Assembly: GCA_947176765.1 (NCBI GenBank)
Contig: CAMWRX010000011.1
Location: 1 to 52,238 of the forward strand
From: an uncultured bacterium
Lineage (GTDB): Bacteria > Bacillota > Clostridia > Oscillospirales > Oscillospiraceae
Direction of reading: 5' to 3'
Length of the DNA: 52,238 nt
The notes under the pieces were generated by a model. The model saw nothing but the letters and a program-made list of their open reading frames with translations, had not been told where the DNA came from and ran no database searches. Of the stretch, positions 8,715 to 16,776 are shown piece by piece; within the stretch, counting starts at the first letter, position 1; each line of letters begins with the position of its first letter. Position numbers and translations under genes: made by a program.

Positions 8715-9225
8715 TTTGAACCTTTGAGTACCCTGTTGAAAAATGCCTTGAGTTTCGCGGCGTGGGTGGGCTCGTACCAGGCCCGCCGGGTGGAGGCGTG
8801 CTCCGCCAGGTATTTGTACTGCAAAAACGGCGTCCGCTTTACCATCCGCTGGCCCAGAAATCCCTCCAGGTCGGGCCGCACGCCGCTTTTGGCCGAGTCG
8901 ATCTCCAGCCCGGTGAGGATAGCCAGCAGCTCCGTCTCCTCCCGGCACTCCTCGGCGTCGGAGTTCTCGTTGTAGGCGATGATGCTGCGGTCCAACGCGG
9001 CGTTGCAGATCTGTCCCACCCGGGAGGAGAAGGTGTCCCGCACCGCCTCGAACCGGGCCGCCCAGACGCTCCGCCGCCAGCATATTGGAATTGAGCATCA
9101 CCACGTCGGTGAACTGGTGGAAATAGTAGTGGCGCATATTGTCCTTGTCGTTGAAGAAGGACAGCTGGATCTCCTTGTTGCGGGCGATGTGCGGGTTGCG
9201 CAGAAGGGTGCATACCTCCTGCCGA
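8715..9225 (-). pseudogene. Frameshifted gene fragment of unknown function
   Basis: The minus strand encodes a coherent protein in two frames. The upstream part reads through ARNKEIQLSFFNDKDNMRHY and HQFTDVVMLNSNMLAAERL. The downstream part reads RFEAVRDTFSSRVGQICNAA to KYLAEHASTRRAWYEP. The two join well as AERLAARFEAV if one G is removed near 9055-9065, so I infer a single-base insertion. No start codon is evident, and the 3' end runs into the hydrolase gene's end. I do not recognise the family. At its upstream edge (about 9225) it abuts an integrase fragment on the other strand, so both were cut there. Confidence 0.6.
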
Positions 9226-9393
9226 GGATACACCCATGTGACCGCGCAGATGCAGCAGGCAGCGGCGGACAAGATGGGCGGGTTTATGGAGAACGCCCTG
9301 CCGGGTGAAAGCGCGCCGGAGCCTGAACCTGAGCCTGAACCTGAGCCTGAGCCGTCGAAGGGGAAGATCATCCCGTTCGAGCGGGTGGGGTGA
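9226..9393 (+). pseudogene. C-terminal fragment of a tyrosine recombinase (integrase)
   Basis: The last 55 codons read GYTHVTAQMQQAAADKMGG, then an acidic Pro-Glu repeat and GKIIPFERVG. The YTHVT...M..AA.KM pattern is the usual C-terminus of phage or ICE tyrosine integrases, where the YTHV segment directly follows the catalytic tyrosine region. Everything upstream, including the Arg-His-Arg-Tyr catalytic residues, is missing: the sequence before 9226 belongs to an unrelated minus-strand gene relic. It marks an old integrative element or an assembly join. Confidence 0.72.
9317..9353 (+). repeat. Short in-frame Pro-Glu tandem repeat
   Basis: Six PE dipeptides are encoded by alternating GAGCCTGAACCT-type 12-base units inside the integrase fragment. 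Such a repeat is prone to slippage but probably only forms a flexible tail. Confidence 0.7.
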
Positions 9394-9406
9394 GCTGGAC
9401 TGACGA

Positions 9407-9441
9407 ACAGAGGGCCGCTTCCTGGTGAAGCGGCCCTCTGT
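9407..9441. terminator. Strong bidirectional hairpin terminator
   Basis: A perfect 14-bp stem (ACAGAGGGCCGCTT with its complement) closes a 7-base loop. It lies between the integrase fragment on the plus strand and the AraC-type gene ending at 9489 on the minus strand, so it could end both transcripts. Confidence 0.75.
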
Positions 9442-9488
9442 CTTAAATCATGTGATTCTTTGCCAAAATATCCTCACGGGACATATGC

Positions 9489-10328
9489 TTATTTTTTCGT
9501 GACCGGGATCCAAACCTCATATTGCGCATTTTGCGGGTCTGGATTCAAGTAGACTTCAATATCGGGGGCATTTCCATATTCGTATCCCGAAGTCGGAAGC
9601 CACTCCGTTACAATGCGCCGCTCCAATTCCTGGATAGATTGATTGGCGCCCGCTCCGGAGAAAACCGCCCATGTAGCCGCCGGAACGATGTATTCTTCCA
9701 GTCCGTCCGCATCCCGCGAAGTCGCTACCGCGATATAATACCGCCAAGCCTCCGCGTTATTGCACGTGCTGACGCCAAGCACACCCGGTGCTTCCATCAT
9801 GCCGATCAACTTCTGCAATGTCCCGTCCATGGAAATCTCCTGCCACTTCTGGGGAATGACCGCAAAATTTTTCTCGATGTCTTTATCCAGCGGGACCGAT
9901 ACGCCTACGATACGGAAAGCTCCCTTTGTTTCAATGCGATACTCCATTTCTTCCGCCCCTTTGATCATGATTTGAAATTTGATCGGCGGGAAGGTTTTTA
10001 CGGTAACACCTCCGCTTTTCAGAGCGGAAGGGGCGACGCCATGAATGGATTGGAACGCCCGGTTAAATGCGGTTGGAGAACTGTATCCATATTTTCCTGC
10101 CACATCGATAACTTGAATCCCTTTGCCCTGTAAATCAACAGCGGCAAGGGACATCCTTCTCCTGCGGATATACTCGGACAAAGGAACTCCCGCCATATAA
10201 GCGAACATTCGCTGAAAGTGGTAGGAGGAACAGCAGGCGATCTGCCCAAGCTGTTCATAATCGATTTTCTCTGTCAAATGTTCCTCAATATAAGCAATCG
10301 TGTCATTTAAGCGGTCAATCCATTCCAT
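9489..10328 (-). CDS. AraC-family regulator with GyrI-like effector-binding domain
   Basis: A 279-aa two-domain regulator. Residues 1-105 form the double helix-turn-helix DNA-binding domain (YEQLGQIACCSSYHFQRMFA and VIDVAGKYGYSSPTAFNRAF). From about 120 onward is a GyrI/SOUL-like small-molecule-binding domain (YRIETKGAFRIVGVSVP to YEVWIPVTKK), like that of Rob and many multidrug-responsive AraC proteins. The N-terminal position of the DNA-binding domain is typical of this subgroup. The start is ATG after GGGAGG. It is divergent from the RibD-type reductase at 10608, and likely controls nearby genes or an unlinked efflux function. No effector can be named. Confidence 0.94.
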   Translation of the reverse strand: MEWIDRLNDTIAYIEEHLTEKIDYEQLGQIACCSSYHFQRMFAYMAGVPLSEYIRRRRMSLAAVDLQGKGIQVIDVAGKYGYSSPTAFNRAFQSIHGVAPSALKSGGVTVKTFPPIKFQIMIKGAEEMEYRIETKGAFRIVGVSVPLDKDIEKNFAVIPQKWQEISMDGTLQKLIGMMEAPGVLGVSTCNNAEAWRYYIAVATSRDADGLEEYIVPAATWAVFSGAGANQSIQELERRIVTEWLPTSGYEYGNAPDIEVYLNPDPQNAQYEVWIPVTKK

Positions 10329-10431
10329 TGCAAAAACCTCCCGGCAATTTTTAATGTACCATACAAATCAATTCTTTTCCTCGCAGTTTCTGCACAAAAA
10401 AGAGAGATGAATTTACCGAACTGTTTCAAGG

Positions 10432-10460
10432 TTGAATGCTGTTTGCATTGGTGATATACT
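10432..10460 (+). promoter_or_regulatory. Sigma-70-type promoter for the RibD-C reductase gene
   Basis: TTGAAT (10432-10437) and TATACT (10455-10460) are spaced by exactly 17 bases. The leader to the ATG at 10608 is about 140 bases and contains no obvious gene; the ribosome site AAGGAGG is close to the start. Confidence 0.6.
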
Positions 10461-10607
10461 TTGGCTGCAACGATTCGACAGCTTGATTTGTCCCTATTGT
10501 GACGATCGGAAAGAAGTGGACACACGGTATTTTGGTGAATTTCTTGTTATGCTGAAATACCGAAGAATGGGGATCGGTAAAGACGAATCACGAAGGAGGA
10601 TGCTGCT

Positions 10608-11288
10608 ATGGGCCGGCCTATCACGACCCTGTTTATGCTGATGTCGGTGGACGGAAAGATCAGCACTGGTGCCACCGATGAATTGGATTTTGACCAGGAT
10701 TTCCCCCGCGTCGAAGGGGTGCGGGAGGGCCTTCAACAATATTATGACATTGAGCAAACTACCGACCTGTGGTCGCTGAACTCCGGCAGAGTACAGGCCA
10801 AACTGGGCGTGAATGAGAAAGCGGCGCCTGCCCAAACGCCGGTGTCCTTTGTGCTGATCGACAACCACCATCTGGCGGAAACGGGTGTACGGTATTTTTG
10901 CGCCCACTCCAAGCAGCTGGTAATCGCGACCTCCAACCGGTCGCACCCGGCGTTCCAAGTAGACGAACCAAACCTGCATATCATCTACCAAAGCAAGCTG
11001 GATCTCCGCGATCTGCTGGAGCAGTTGGGCGAACGGTTCGGCTGTGAGCGGATCACCATACAGACGGGAGGCACGCTCAACGGGCTGTTCCTGCGGGAAA
11101 AGCTGCTTGACTACGTGGATATCGTCGTCGCCCCGGTGCTGGTTGGCGGGAGGGAGACGTCAACGCTGATCGATGGAGAGGCGCTGACCGATGCCGGAGA
11201 GCTTTCCAAGTTGGGCGTATTGAAGTTGGAGGACATTCAGCGGCTTGATGGTTCCTATATCCGGCTGAGGTATCAAGTGATATCTTGA
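10608..11288 (+). CDS. RibD C-terminal domain (dihydrofolate reductase-like) NADPH reductase
   Basis: The 226-aa protein matches the RibD C-terminal family, an NAD(P)H-dependent reductase fold shared with dihydrofolate reductase. Visible signatures are the N-terminal TTLFMLMSVDGKIS (substrate strand and loop), the ITIQTGGTLNGLFLREKLLDYV nucleotide-binding region at about 145-167, and VVAPVLVGGRETSTLIDG. The deaminase domain of true RibD is absent and no other riboflavin genes are nearby, so a stand-alone reductase with unknown substrate is more likely than riboflavin synthesis. The start is ATG with AAGGAGG upstream. A promoter lies at 10432-10460. Confidence 0.9.
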   Translation: MGRPITTLFMLMSVDGKISTGATDELDFDQDFPRVEGVREGLQQYYDIEQTTDLWSLNSGRVQAKLGVNEKAAPAQTPVSFVLIDNHHLAETGVRYFCAHSKQLVIATSNRSHPAFQVDEPNLHIIYQSKLDLRDLLEQLGERFGCERITIQTGGTLNGLFLREKLLDYVDIVVAPVLVGGRETSTLIDGEALTDAGELSKLGVLKLEDIQRLDGSYIRLRYQVIS

Positions 11289-11380
11289 AATGAGGCTGTT
11301 ATTTATCTCCCAATTCGGCTTTGTGTTTCCAGTAAAATCGAATGAATCAGCGTATCAGAAAGAAAATTTCCGGAAACCCC

Positions 11381-11411
11381 TTGACCTTACACCTGGTGGA
11401 AGGAGTATAGT
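11381..11411 (+). promoter_or_regulatory. MerR-type promoter with 19-bp spacer and dyad operator
   Basis: TTGACC (11381-11386) and TATAGT (11406-11411) are separated by 19 bases, longer than the optimal 17. The spacer carries a near-perfect dyad, CCTTACACC-T-GGTGGAAGG (11385-11403). This is the architecture that MerR-family activators untwist to switch on transcription. It drives the YhfC gene at 11465. No MerR gene is visible in this window. Confidence 0.78.
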
Positions 11412-11464
11412 CGCCTTATCAATCAGGCCGCAGCCATCCGCGGCCAGGACAGGAGGACTATATT

Positions 11465-12229
11465 ATGCCAATCGGAACCATCGCCGCCATGGTCGCGGTA
11501 ATCATCCTCGTCACCGCAGGCCCGCTGGGAATTATGTATTTTCTGCATAAACGGGGCGGGGCCTGGACCACCTTCCTGATCGGCGCGGGGACCTTCATCC
11601 TTTTTGCATTCGTTCTGGAAAACCTTTTCCATGCCCTGGTCTTGTTGGTCTTGTTCCCCAACGCCGAAACGGTGATCCGGGGGAACATCTGGCTCTATGG
11701 CCTCTACGGCGGTCTGGCAGCGGGCCTGTTTGAGGAGACCGGCCGCCTTCTGACCTTCCGGTTTGTGCTGCGCCGCCGGCAGGATCGGATCACATCGCTT
11801 GCCTATGGCATCGGACATGGCGGCATTGAAGCCTTCCTGACTGCTGGTCTGACAATGGTCAACAACCTGATCCTGGGCCTGACCTACGCCAACGTCGAAA
11901 CGCTTCCGCCGGAAATCGCCCCACTGGTGGAAACGTTGCTTACCACCCCGGCAGATGTGTTCCTGTGGAGCGGCTTCGAGCGGCTGTACGCCGTGGCGGC
12001 GCACATGGCGCTGTCCGTGTTGGTATTCGCTTCTGTGCGAACAAACCGCCGATGGCTGTACCCCGCCGCTATCCTGATCCACGCGGGGATAAATTGCACA
12101 GCGGTGGTGTTAAACGCCTACCTGCCTATCGCGGCCACAGAACTTCTGGTGCTGACGCTCACAGCCGCATCGGTTCTCTGGGCGGCGCGAATTTACAAAA
12201 ACCTTTACCCGTATACATCAGGAACATGA
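11465..12229 (+). CDS. YhfC-family glutamic-type intramembrane protease
   Basis: A 254-aa integral membrane protein with about seven hydrophobic segments. It contains the family motifs FEETGR (about residues 83-88) and GHGGIEA (about 118-124), where the Glu and His residues are thought to form the active site of this CPBP-related group. A further His near AILIHAGINC (about 203-212) fits the pattern. YhfC proteins of Firmicutes are named for the Bacillus protein of unknown role; proteolysis or CAAX-type processing is inferred for the family. The start is ATG after GGAGGAC. The MerR-type promoter upstream implies induction by a small molecule or stress signal. Confidence 0.9.
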   Translation: MPIGTIAAMVAVIILVTAGPLGIMYFLHKRGGAWTTFLIGAGTFILFAFVLENLFHALVLLVLFPNAETVIRGNIWLYGLYGGLAAGLFEETGRLLTFRFVLRRRQDRITSLAYGIGHGGIEAFLTAGLTMVNNLILGLTYANVETLPPEIAPLVETLLTTPADVFLWSGFERLYAVAAHMALSVLVFASVRTNRRWLYPAAILIHAGINCTAVVLNAYLPIAATELLVLTLTAASVLWAARIYKNLYPYTSGT

Positions 12230-12243
12230 AAGCGAATTGGGAT

Positions 12244-12711
12244 TTATTTGCGGTTGCTGACCCTGATAAACGGCGGCTCTATTTTCGGATTGAGCAGGAG
12301 CCCATACTTCTGCGGCCGCCGGAACGCGTTGCCGTGCACCTCGTGCTCCACATCAAAGTCGCAGGTGTGAACCTTGGCATAGGTGATTTTCCGCTGGCCG
12401 AATCGGTCAAACAGAACCATCGAATTGCGGGGACCGCCCTCGTACTGCTCCAAAAAGGTGATCCCAATGGCCATATCCAGCGCCCTGGCGAGCTGTCCGA
12501 AAGCGTTGACGAACTCGCTGCCGGTGGGAATTGCCTCCGCCTTCCACTGGTCGACGGGTCGGTCATAAATGTTATAGCCATTGTGCCACATCTCGGGGAA
12601 CAGTGCGATGTCAGCGCCCAGCTCCTTTGCCTTCCGGCAGGACGCGATCCCTTTTTCGAGATTTCCTTCCAGTGTATCGCAAGGCGCGATCTGGAGCAGG
12701 GCGATTTTCAA
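12244..12711 (-). pseudogene. Truncated carbon-nitrogen hydrolase (nitrilase superfamily)
   Basis: The 155-aa frame starts well (MKIALLQIAPCD, ribosome site AAAGGAA). It shows the first two residues of the nitrilase triad: the Glu in ALFPEMWHNGY (about residue 40) and the Lys in ITYAKVHTCDFD (about 112). Homology then ends near residue 120, and the tail (HGNAFRRPQKYG onward) does not look like the family. The catalytic Cys and the whole second half are absent; family members run to 260 residues or more. It is therefore a remnant cut by a deletion close to the end of the YhfC gene, which is convergent and only 14 bases away. Confidence 0.85.
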
Positions 12712-12755
12712 AGTTCCTTTCCTGCGAGAGAGCTGGTTGCCTGTCCTTGCCGCCC

Positions 12756-13520
12756 TTATTGGGTAAGCAGCCCCATCATTCGGGCAATCTCCTCGGCTGT
12801 TCGGTCGATCTGTTCGTCACTGGAAATAGTGGGCGTTCCGTCTCCGTCCTGGGCGCCGTAGCGGCCAAACCCGGCGTGACAGCCGCCGTCGATCACCACT
12901 TCCGATGTGCCCACTGGCAAGTTGGAGCGGTACTGCTCGTATTTTCCCATATCCAGCACACCGTCCTCCGAGCCGTACACGGATAACACTGTCAGCCCGG
13001 AGCCGGTCAGATTTTGGGTGGAATAGGCGGCCAACAGCACCAGCCCATCCAGTTCGCCGGTGTGGCCCGCCGCATAGGAAGCCGCCATCGCGCCGCCCAG
13101 AGAGTGGCCGCCCAGGTACCAATGCTCAATATCCGGGAACTGCTCCCGGATGCCGTCCGCGCCATTGACGTTGAACACCGCCAGATTGCAGGGCATACGG
13201 ATCAACACACACAGCATCCCCCGCTCCGCGCAGGCGCGCAGCAGCGGTGCGTAAGCGGTGTGCTCCACCTTGCCGCCAGGGTAGAAGATGAAGCCCGCCA
13301 AGGGCTCCTCCGGGGCAAATACGGTGACGCCATCCCTTAATTCATACACGGAAACCGTGTCGTCCGAAGCCATGGCCTGGACAGCGGCGGGTTCCCCGTG
13401 ATAATAGATGTTCACATATACAGCAAACGCGGTGCAGGCCAGGACAACGACGAGAAGGACCGCCAGCGCGATGCGGAACTTTGAATGGGGGCGGCGGGAT
13501 TGTTTCATCCCCGAACTCAT
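12756..13520 (-). CDS. Secreted or anchored alpha/beta hydrolase
   Basis: A 254-aa protein with a single N-terminal membrane or signal segment (about residues 16-38, RIALAVLLVVVLACTAFAVYV). The alpha/beta hydrolase domain follows, with nucleophile elbow GGHSLGG at about 137-143, a likely acid in SVYGSEDGVLD, and the histidine in DGGCHAGFG. This is the Abhydrolase_5-type arrangement; substrate unknown. Its ATG overlaps the stop of the upstream metallo-beta-lactamase-fold gene by four bases (13517-13520), so the two are translated together. Confidence 0.92.
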   Translation of the reverse strand: MSSGMKQSRRPHSKFRIALAVLLVVVLACTAFAVYVNIYYHGEPAAVQAMASDDTVSVYELRDGVTVFAPEEPLAGFIFYPGGKVEHTAYAPLLRACAERGMLCVLIRMPCNLAVFNVNGADGIREQFPDIEHWYLGGHSLGGAMAASYAAGHTGELDGLVLLAAYSTQNLTGSGLTVLSVYGSEDGVLDMGKYEQYRSNLPVGTSEVVIDGGCHAGFGRYGAQDGDGTPTISSDEQIDRTAEEIARMMGLLTQ

Positions 13521-14134
13521 GCGTTTTGAGGCTTCAGCACGGCGGTTTGCCTGCTGATCTGAGGGGTGAGTTCCAGCTCGGAGGCGGGATAGACGGCCAC
13601 GTCGTCACACAGCTTTGTGAACTGCTCCACCGTGCCGATCACGTCATAGCCCGCGCCTGCCTGCCGGTAATGCATGGGTACCACCACTGCAGGGGAGAGT
13701 TCATCGGCCAACTGCTTCGCCTGGGCGGCGTCGATGGTAAAGTGTCCGCCCACGGGAATCAGCAGGGCGGTGAGGTTGCGCAGTTTCTCCTTTTGCTCCA
13801 GGGTCAGGTCGCAGCCCAGGTCACCAAGGTGGGCGACACGGCACTGCCCGTCGCTCAGGACGTGGATGGTATTGGGGCCGCGCAGCGCACCCTCTTTGTC
13901 GTCGTGCCAGGTGTCGATGGTCTCCACCGTGAACGGGGACGGCTTGCCCTGACGCAGGGATACACCCTCGATCCCGCAGTGGTCGCCATGGCCGTGGCTG
14001 CACAGGACTTGATCGGCTTCCTCCCGTACCGGCGTAAGCCCCGGTACACTGCCGTCCTTGTACGGATCCAGCACGATCCGATAGCCTTGAGATTCGACTG
14101 TGAAACAGGAATGGCCCAGCCAGGTAATTTTCAT
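13517..14134 (-). CDS. Metallo-beta-lactamase-fold hydrolase (UlaG-like)
   Basis: A 205-aa protein of the MBL-fold group related to UlaG and other Zn-dependent hydrolases. The N-terminus MKITWLGHSCFTVES is characteristic, and the metal-binding motif appears as SHGHGDHCG (about residues 45-53). Further ligands are likely in HLGDLGCDL and PMHYRQ. I start at ATG 14134, which has AAGGAGG at a good distance; a longer frame up to 14254 lacks support. It is the first gene of a pair with the alpha/beta hydrolase (4-base overlap). The substrate is unknown. Confidence 0.92.
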   Translation of the reverse strand: MKITWLGHSCFTVESQGYRIVLDPYKDGSVPGLTPVREEADQVLCSHGHGDHCGIEGVSLRQGKPSPFTVETIDTWHDDKEGALRGPNTIHVLSDGQCRVAHLGDLGCDLTLEQKEKLRNLTALLIPVGGHFTIDAAQAKQLADELSPAVVVPMHYRQAGAGYDVIGTVEQFTKLCDDVAVYPASELELTPQISRQTAVLKPQNA

Positions 14135-14170
14135 GATAGCGCCCCTCCTTGATGATGTAAAATTATGATA

Positions 14171-14196
14171 GCAAAACCACCGCTGATTTTCAAGCG
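14171..14196 (-). terminator. Hairpin upstream of the MBL-fold gene
   Basis: ACCACCGCT and its complement form a 9-bp stem, followed on the minus strand by TTTTGC. It would end transcripts coming from the 14.3-14.5 kb region before the MBL-fold gene. Confidence 0.5.
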
Positions 14197-14255
14197 GTGG
14201 TGCCCCAATCTGAGAAACTATTCGGTAGTGGGTCAGATAGAGGGTCAACGCCATC

Positions 14256-14292
14256 CCGGCGGTGAGCAGCGCTCGCCGCCGGTTATTTTTTT
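14256..14292 (+). terminator. Orphan plus-strand intrinsic terminator
   Basis: CCGGCGGTGAGC pairs with GCTCGCCGCCGG (one G-U) and is followed by TTATTTTTTT. No plus-strand gene ends here; the nearest genes are on the minus strand. It probably belonged to a gene since lost. Confidence 0.65.
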
Positions 14293-14551
14293 GCCCACAA
14301 ACACAAAAAAGTTAGAGGGTCACCCGAGCTAAAAACCAGGAACAAAAAGAGACGGAAAACCGCTTAAAACAAGCGATTTTCCACCCCGGTGGCTCAATGT
14401 GGCAAAAATGCTTTTTGGGAAAGTGCTGCAGCGCAACGTTTTCTAAGGCCATGCCCATACATAGCGGGCATAACTGCGGTTCAGATTCAAACAATGTTTT
14501 GCGCCTATTCCGCAACCGTTCCTCGCTGAATGTCTGCAAGTTTCCTTTATG
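14293..14551 (-). other. Region with a weak minus-strand ORF, unrecognised
   Basis: A 75-codon minus-strand frame (14312-14539) contains CPLCMGMALENVALQHF, a possible zinc knuckle. It has no ribosome site and its C-terminus (FSVSFCSWFLARVTL) looks like non-coding sequence. It may be the 3' end of an insertion element abutting the glucosidase fragment. I cannot assign it. Confidence 0.25.
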
Positions 14552-15223
14552 CTAGAGGATGTGCTTGATAGCCTGACGGGAGAAGTACCGGGAGGCCGGG
14601 GCAGAGATATCCAGCGGTGCATCCACCCGAAATCCCGTCAGTTTGAGGTCGCCGCCTGCGCGGATACACTGTTCGGTGTCCATAACGCCGCCGCCATCAT
14701 AGTCGGTAATAACGGTGCCCTTGAAACCCCATTCATTGCGCAGGACACCGGTGATGAGGTTATAGTTGCCGTCTGCCCAGGTGCAGCCGATGCGGTTGAA
14801 GGAGGACATGACCGCTATGACGGCGGGAATTTCCACCTGGGTCTCGGTGAAGGAGCCGTTCTCATACTTCTGCACCATGATGGAGGTGGTGCCCCGCTCC
14901 TCAATGCAGGTCTGGAACGGTTTGAGGTAGATCTCACGGATGGCCTGCTCGTTGGCAAAGGTGGCCACATGGCTGCGATGGTTCTCCTGATCCTTCAGGA
15001 CGAAGTGCTTGATGTAGGCGTACACGCCCTTCTCCGAGCAGGCTGCCGAAGCCTCCCGGGCAAACTCGCCGGAGATGAAGCCGTCCTCGGAGTAGTACTC
15101 AAAGTTACGTCCCGCAAAGGGGGTGCGGTGGATGTTCATGGCGGGAGCGTACCAGCCGGAGATGATGCCAGTGTAGGTGTGGTTGCCCCAGTTACCGTCC
15201 GCCGCCAGGGCGTCCTCGCCCAC
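14552..15223 (-). pseudogene. Beta-glucosidase (GH3) middle fragment
   Basis: This 223-codon stretch is clearly from a glycoside hydrolase family 3 catalytic domain: APAMNIHRTPFAGRNFEYYS, then YIKHFVLKDQENHR, and GTVITDYDGG, whose Asp in TDY is the expected nucleophile. It stops at TAG right after RQAIKHIL, where intact enzymes continue for several hundred residues. Its 5' side is out of frame with the preceding part of the same gene (in 15192-15986), with the shift near 15225-15232. The gene is therefore dead: N-terminus replaced, one frameshift, C-terminus lost at about 14550. Confidence 0.85.
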
Positions 15224-15986
15224 GTAGTACGCCCGCCTTGGACGCCGCTTCCTCCTCGGTCATAGGATTCATGGACGCGCCCACGCCCTTGGCGCGGATG
15301 GCATCCCGGATGGCGTCGGACACCTCAATCTCCCAGGTGTAGCCGTTCTTTTCGCTGAATGGTCTCTCCCGCCTGCCGTCCTGACTGCCATGGGTTACGG
15401 GGAAAGTGCCCTCCCAGTCCTGGCGAGTCAGGAACCGGTCCCTGGAGGTGAACTCGTCGTAATAGTCGCCAAAGCAGTTGTCGGACAGCCAGCGGTTGAT
15501 GTGCCGGTTCTCCTCTGGGCCGGACTGGGCGAAGCCCCGCATCCCCTCACCAAATATGTCGATCTGGGTCTGCTCCTCCGCCACCAGACGGTTTCCCGTG
15601 ATGGTAGTCCCCTGGGGCTCCAGGGGGAGCGCCACGCCGCGCTGGGTCAGCACATCGTTCACCACGTGGAGGAAGGGGAACACCCGGCCAATACCCAGAT
15701 AGGCCACCGCCTGATAGACGATCTCCTTCACCTCCACCGGGGTGACGCCGAAGTTCAGCGCCGCAGGGAGCATGGCCCGGAACTCGTCAACACCCTGGCA
15801 TCCCAGGAGGTACGCCAGATGGGACATCATGGTAGTGCGGTCGTCCAGCCGCACCTGGCTGACCACCTCGTCAAAGGCAAAGTTGTCGAACCGCTCTATG
15901 AACTCCGGGTCGGTCTCCAGAAATTTGGACTGGTAGCCGGGGAACATTTTCTCGTGGTAGTCCAGGGCCACGTTTGAAATAGCCAT
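15192..15986 (-). pseudogene. Carboxymuconolactone decarboxylase fused to a GH3 fragment
   Basis: Residues 1 to about 175 are a carboxymuconolactone decarboxylase-family protein: a complete first domain (SHLAYLLGCQGVDEFRAML) and the beginning of a second (RHINRWLSDNCFGDYY). From about 177 the frame becomes GH3 glucosidase (DEFTSRDRFLTRQDWEGTFP to GVGASMNPMTEEEAAS), and it runs out of frame at the end. The join sits at GDYYD, a motif that could occur in both parents, pointing to a deletion through short homology. The start is ATG after AGGAGCG. It follows the aldo/keto reductase stub, a common partner of this family in gut Firmicutes. Activity is unlikely. Confidence 0.85.
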
Positions 15987-15999
15987 AGCGTAACGCTCC

Positions 16000-16599
16000 T
16001 TACTTTCTGGTGGGAAAGCTGCTGCCCGCCTCGAACCTCGCCGCCACCGCCTTCAGATGCTCAGTGATGGGCAGGTGCTGGGGACAGGCTTTTTCGCACT
16101 GCCCGCATCCGATGCACTCGCTGGCCTTGCCGTGGGTCAGGGCGGTGTTGTCCAGCACCTGCTCCATGGTGTTCATGCCGGACAGCACCCTCGTTACCTC
16201 GGGCTGGCTGGCGGCAAACCGCAGGGCCCAGGAAGCATTGGAAGCGTTGGGGGCATAAGCGCGCAGCAGCTTTTCCGCTTCATCCGGCAGATTCACCAGC
16301 GTGCCGCCCTTGCAGGGCTCCATGACGGTTACCGGCTTGCCGTACTTGCGGGCGATTTCCAGACAGCGGCGGGACTGGACGTTGGGCTGCTCCCAGTCGG
16401 CGTAATTGACCTGGAGCTGGATGAAATCGAAGATACCGGCGTACTGCCCCAAAATCTCGTCCAGCAGCTCCGGCGTGTCGTGAAAGGATATGCCCAGCTG
16501 TCTGATTTTTCCCTCCGCCTTTTCCCGGGCGGCAAAGCCGAAGGCATCGTATTTCCGGCACTTCTCGTACACGTTGGTGCCCATGTTGTGGAGCAGGTA
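16000..16599 (-). pseudogene. Aldo/keto reductase with ferredoxin-like tail, N-terminus missing
   Basis: The frame reads YLLHNMG at its upstream limit and then ISFHDTPELLDEIL, VMEPCKGGTLVNLP, and a C-terminal iron-sulfur motif CIGCGQCEKACPQHLP. This matches the 4Fe-4S-containing aldo/keto reductases found complete at 32860 in this window, from about residue 100 onward. The first part, with the catalytic Tyr and Asp, is gone: at about 16600 the sequence changes to a conjugation gene fragment on the other strand. An internal ATG at 16584 is not a real start. It precedes the decarboxylase gene by 13 bases, so it was the first gene of that operon. Confidence 0.88.
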
Positions 16600-16722
16600 A
16601 AGGCCATCTATAAGGACAACGCAGACACCATCGTGGGTAACTGCGACTGCTCCATCTTCCTGGGCGGCAAAGAGCCATCCACGCTCAAAGACCTGTCCGC
16701 CGCCCTGGGGAAAGAGACGATA
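16600..16722 (+). pseudogene. Fragment of conjugative coupling protein VirD4/TraG
   Basis: The plus strand encodes KAIYKDNADTIVGNCDCSI and FLGGKEPSTLKDLSAALGK, the conserved C-terminal segment of VirD4/TraG-type coupling ATPases of Firmicute integrative conjugative elements. Both ends are cut: an aldo/keto reductase starts at one side and the tRNA terminator region at the other. It is a 41-codon relic with no function, but it shows that an ICE once lay here. Confidence 0.8.
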
Positions 16723-16776
16723 CCGAATGTGAAGAACAGGGCAAGAATAAACAGCCCCTTGTGTACGTCACAGCAT

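Noticed and set aside
9317-9353. Tandem repeat considered as a CRISPR or satellite array
   Set aside because: Units are 12 bases, in frame, with no spacers; it simply encodes a Pro-Glu tail. No CRISPR array was found anywhere in the window.
10432-10641. Small ORF in the leader of the RibD-type reductase
   Set aside because: It starts within the promoter and overlaps the reductase start; the peptide has no family features and a better explanation is an untranslated leader.
14312-14539. 75-codon minus-strand ORF with a CPLC motif as a real gene
   Set aside because: No ribosome site, no matching second cysteine pair, and an implausible C-terminus; kept only as an unassigned region.
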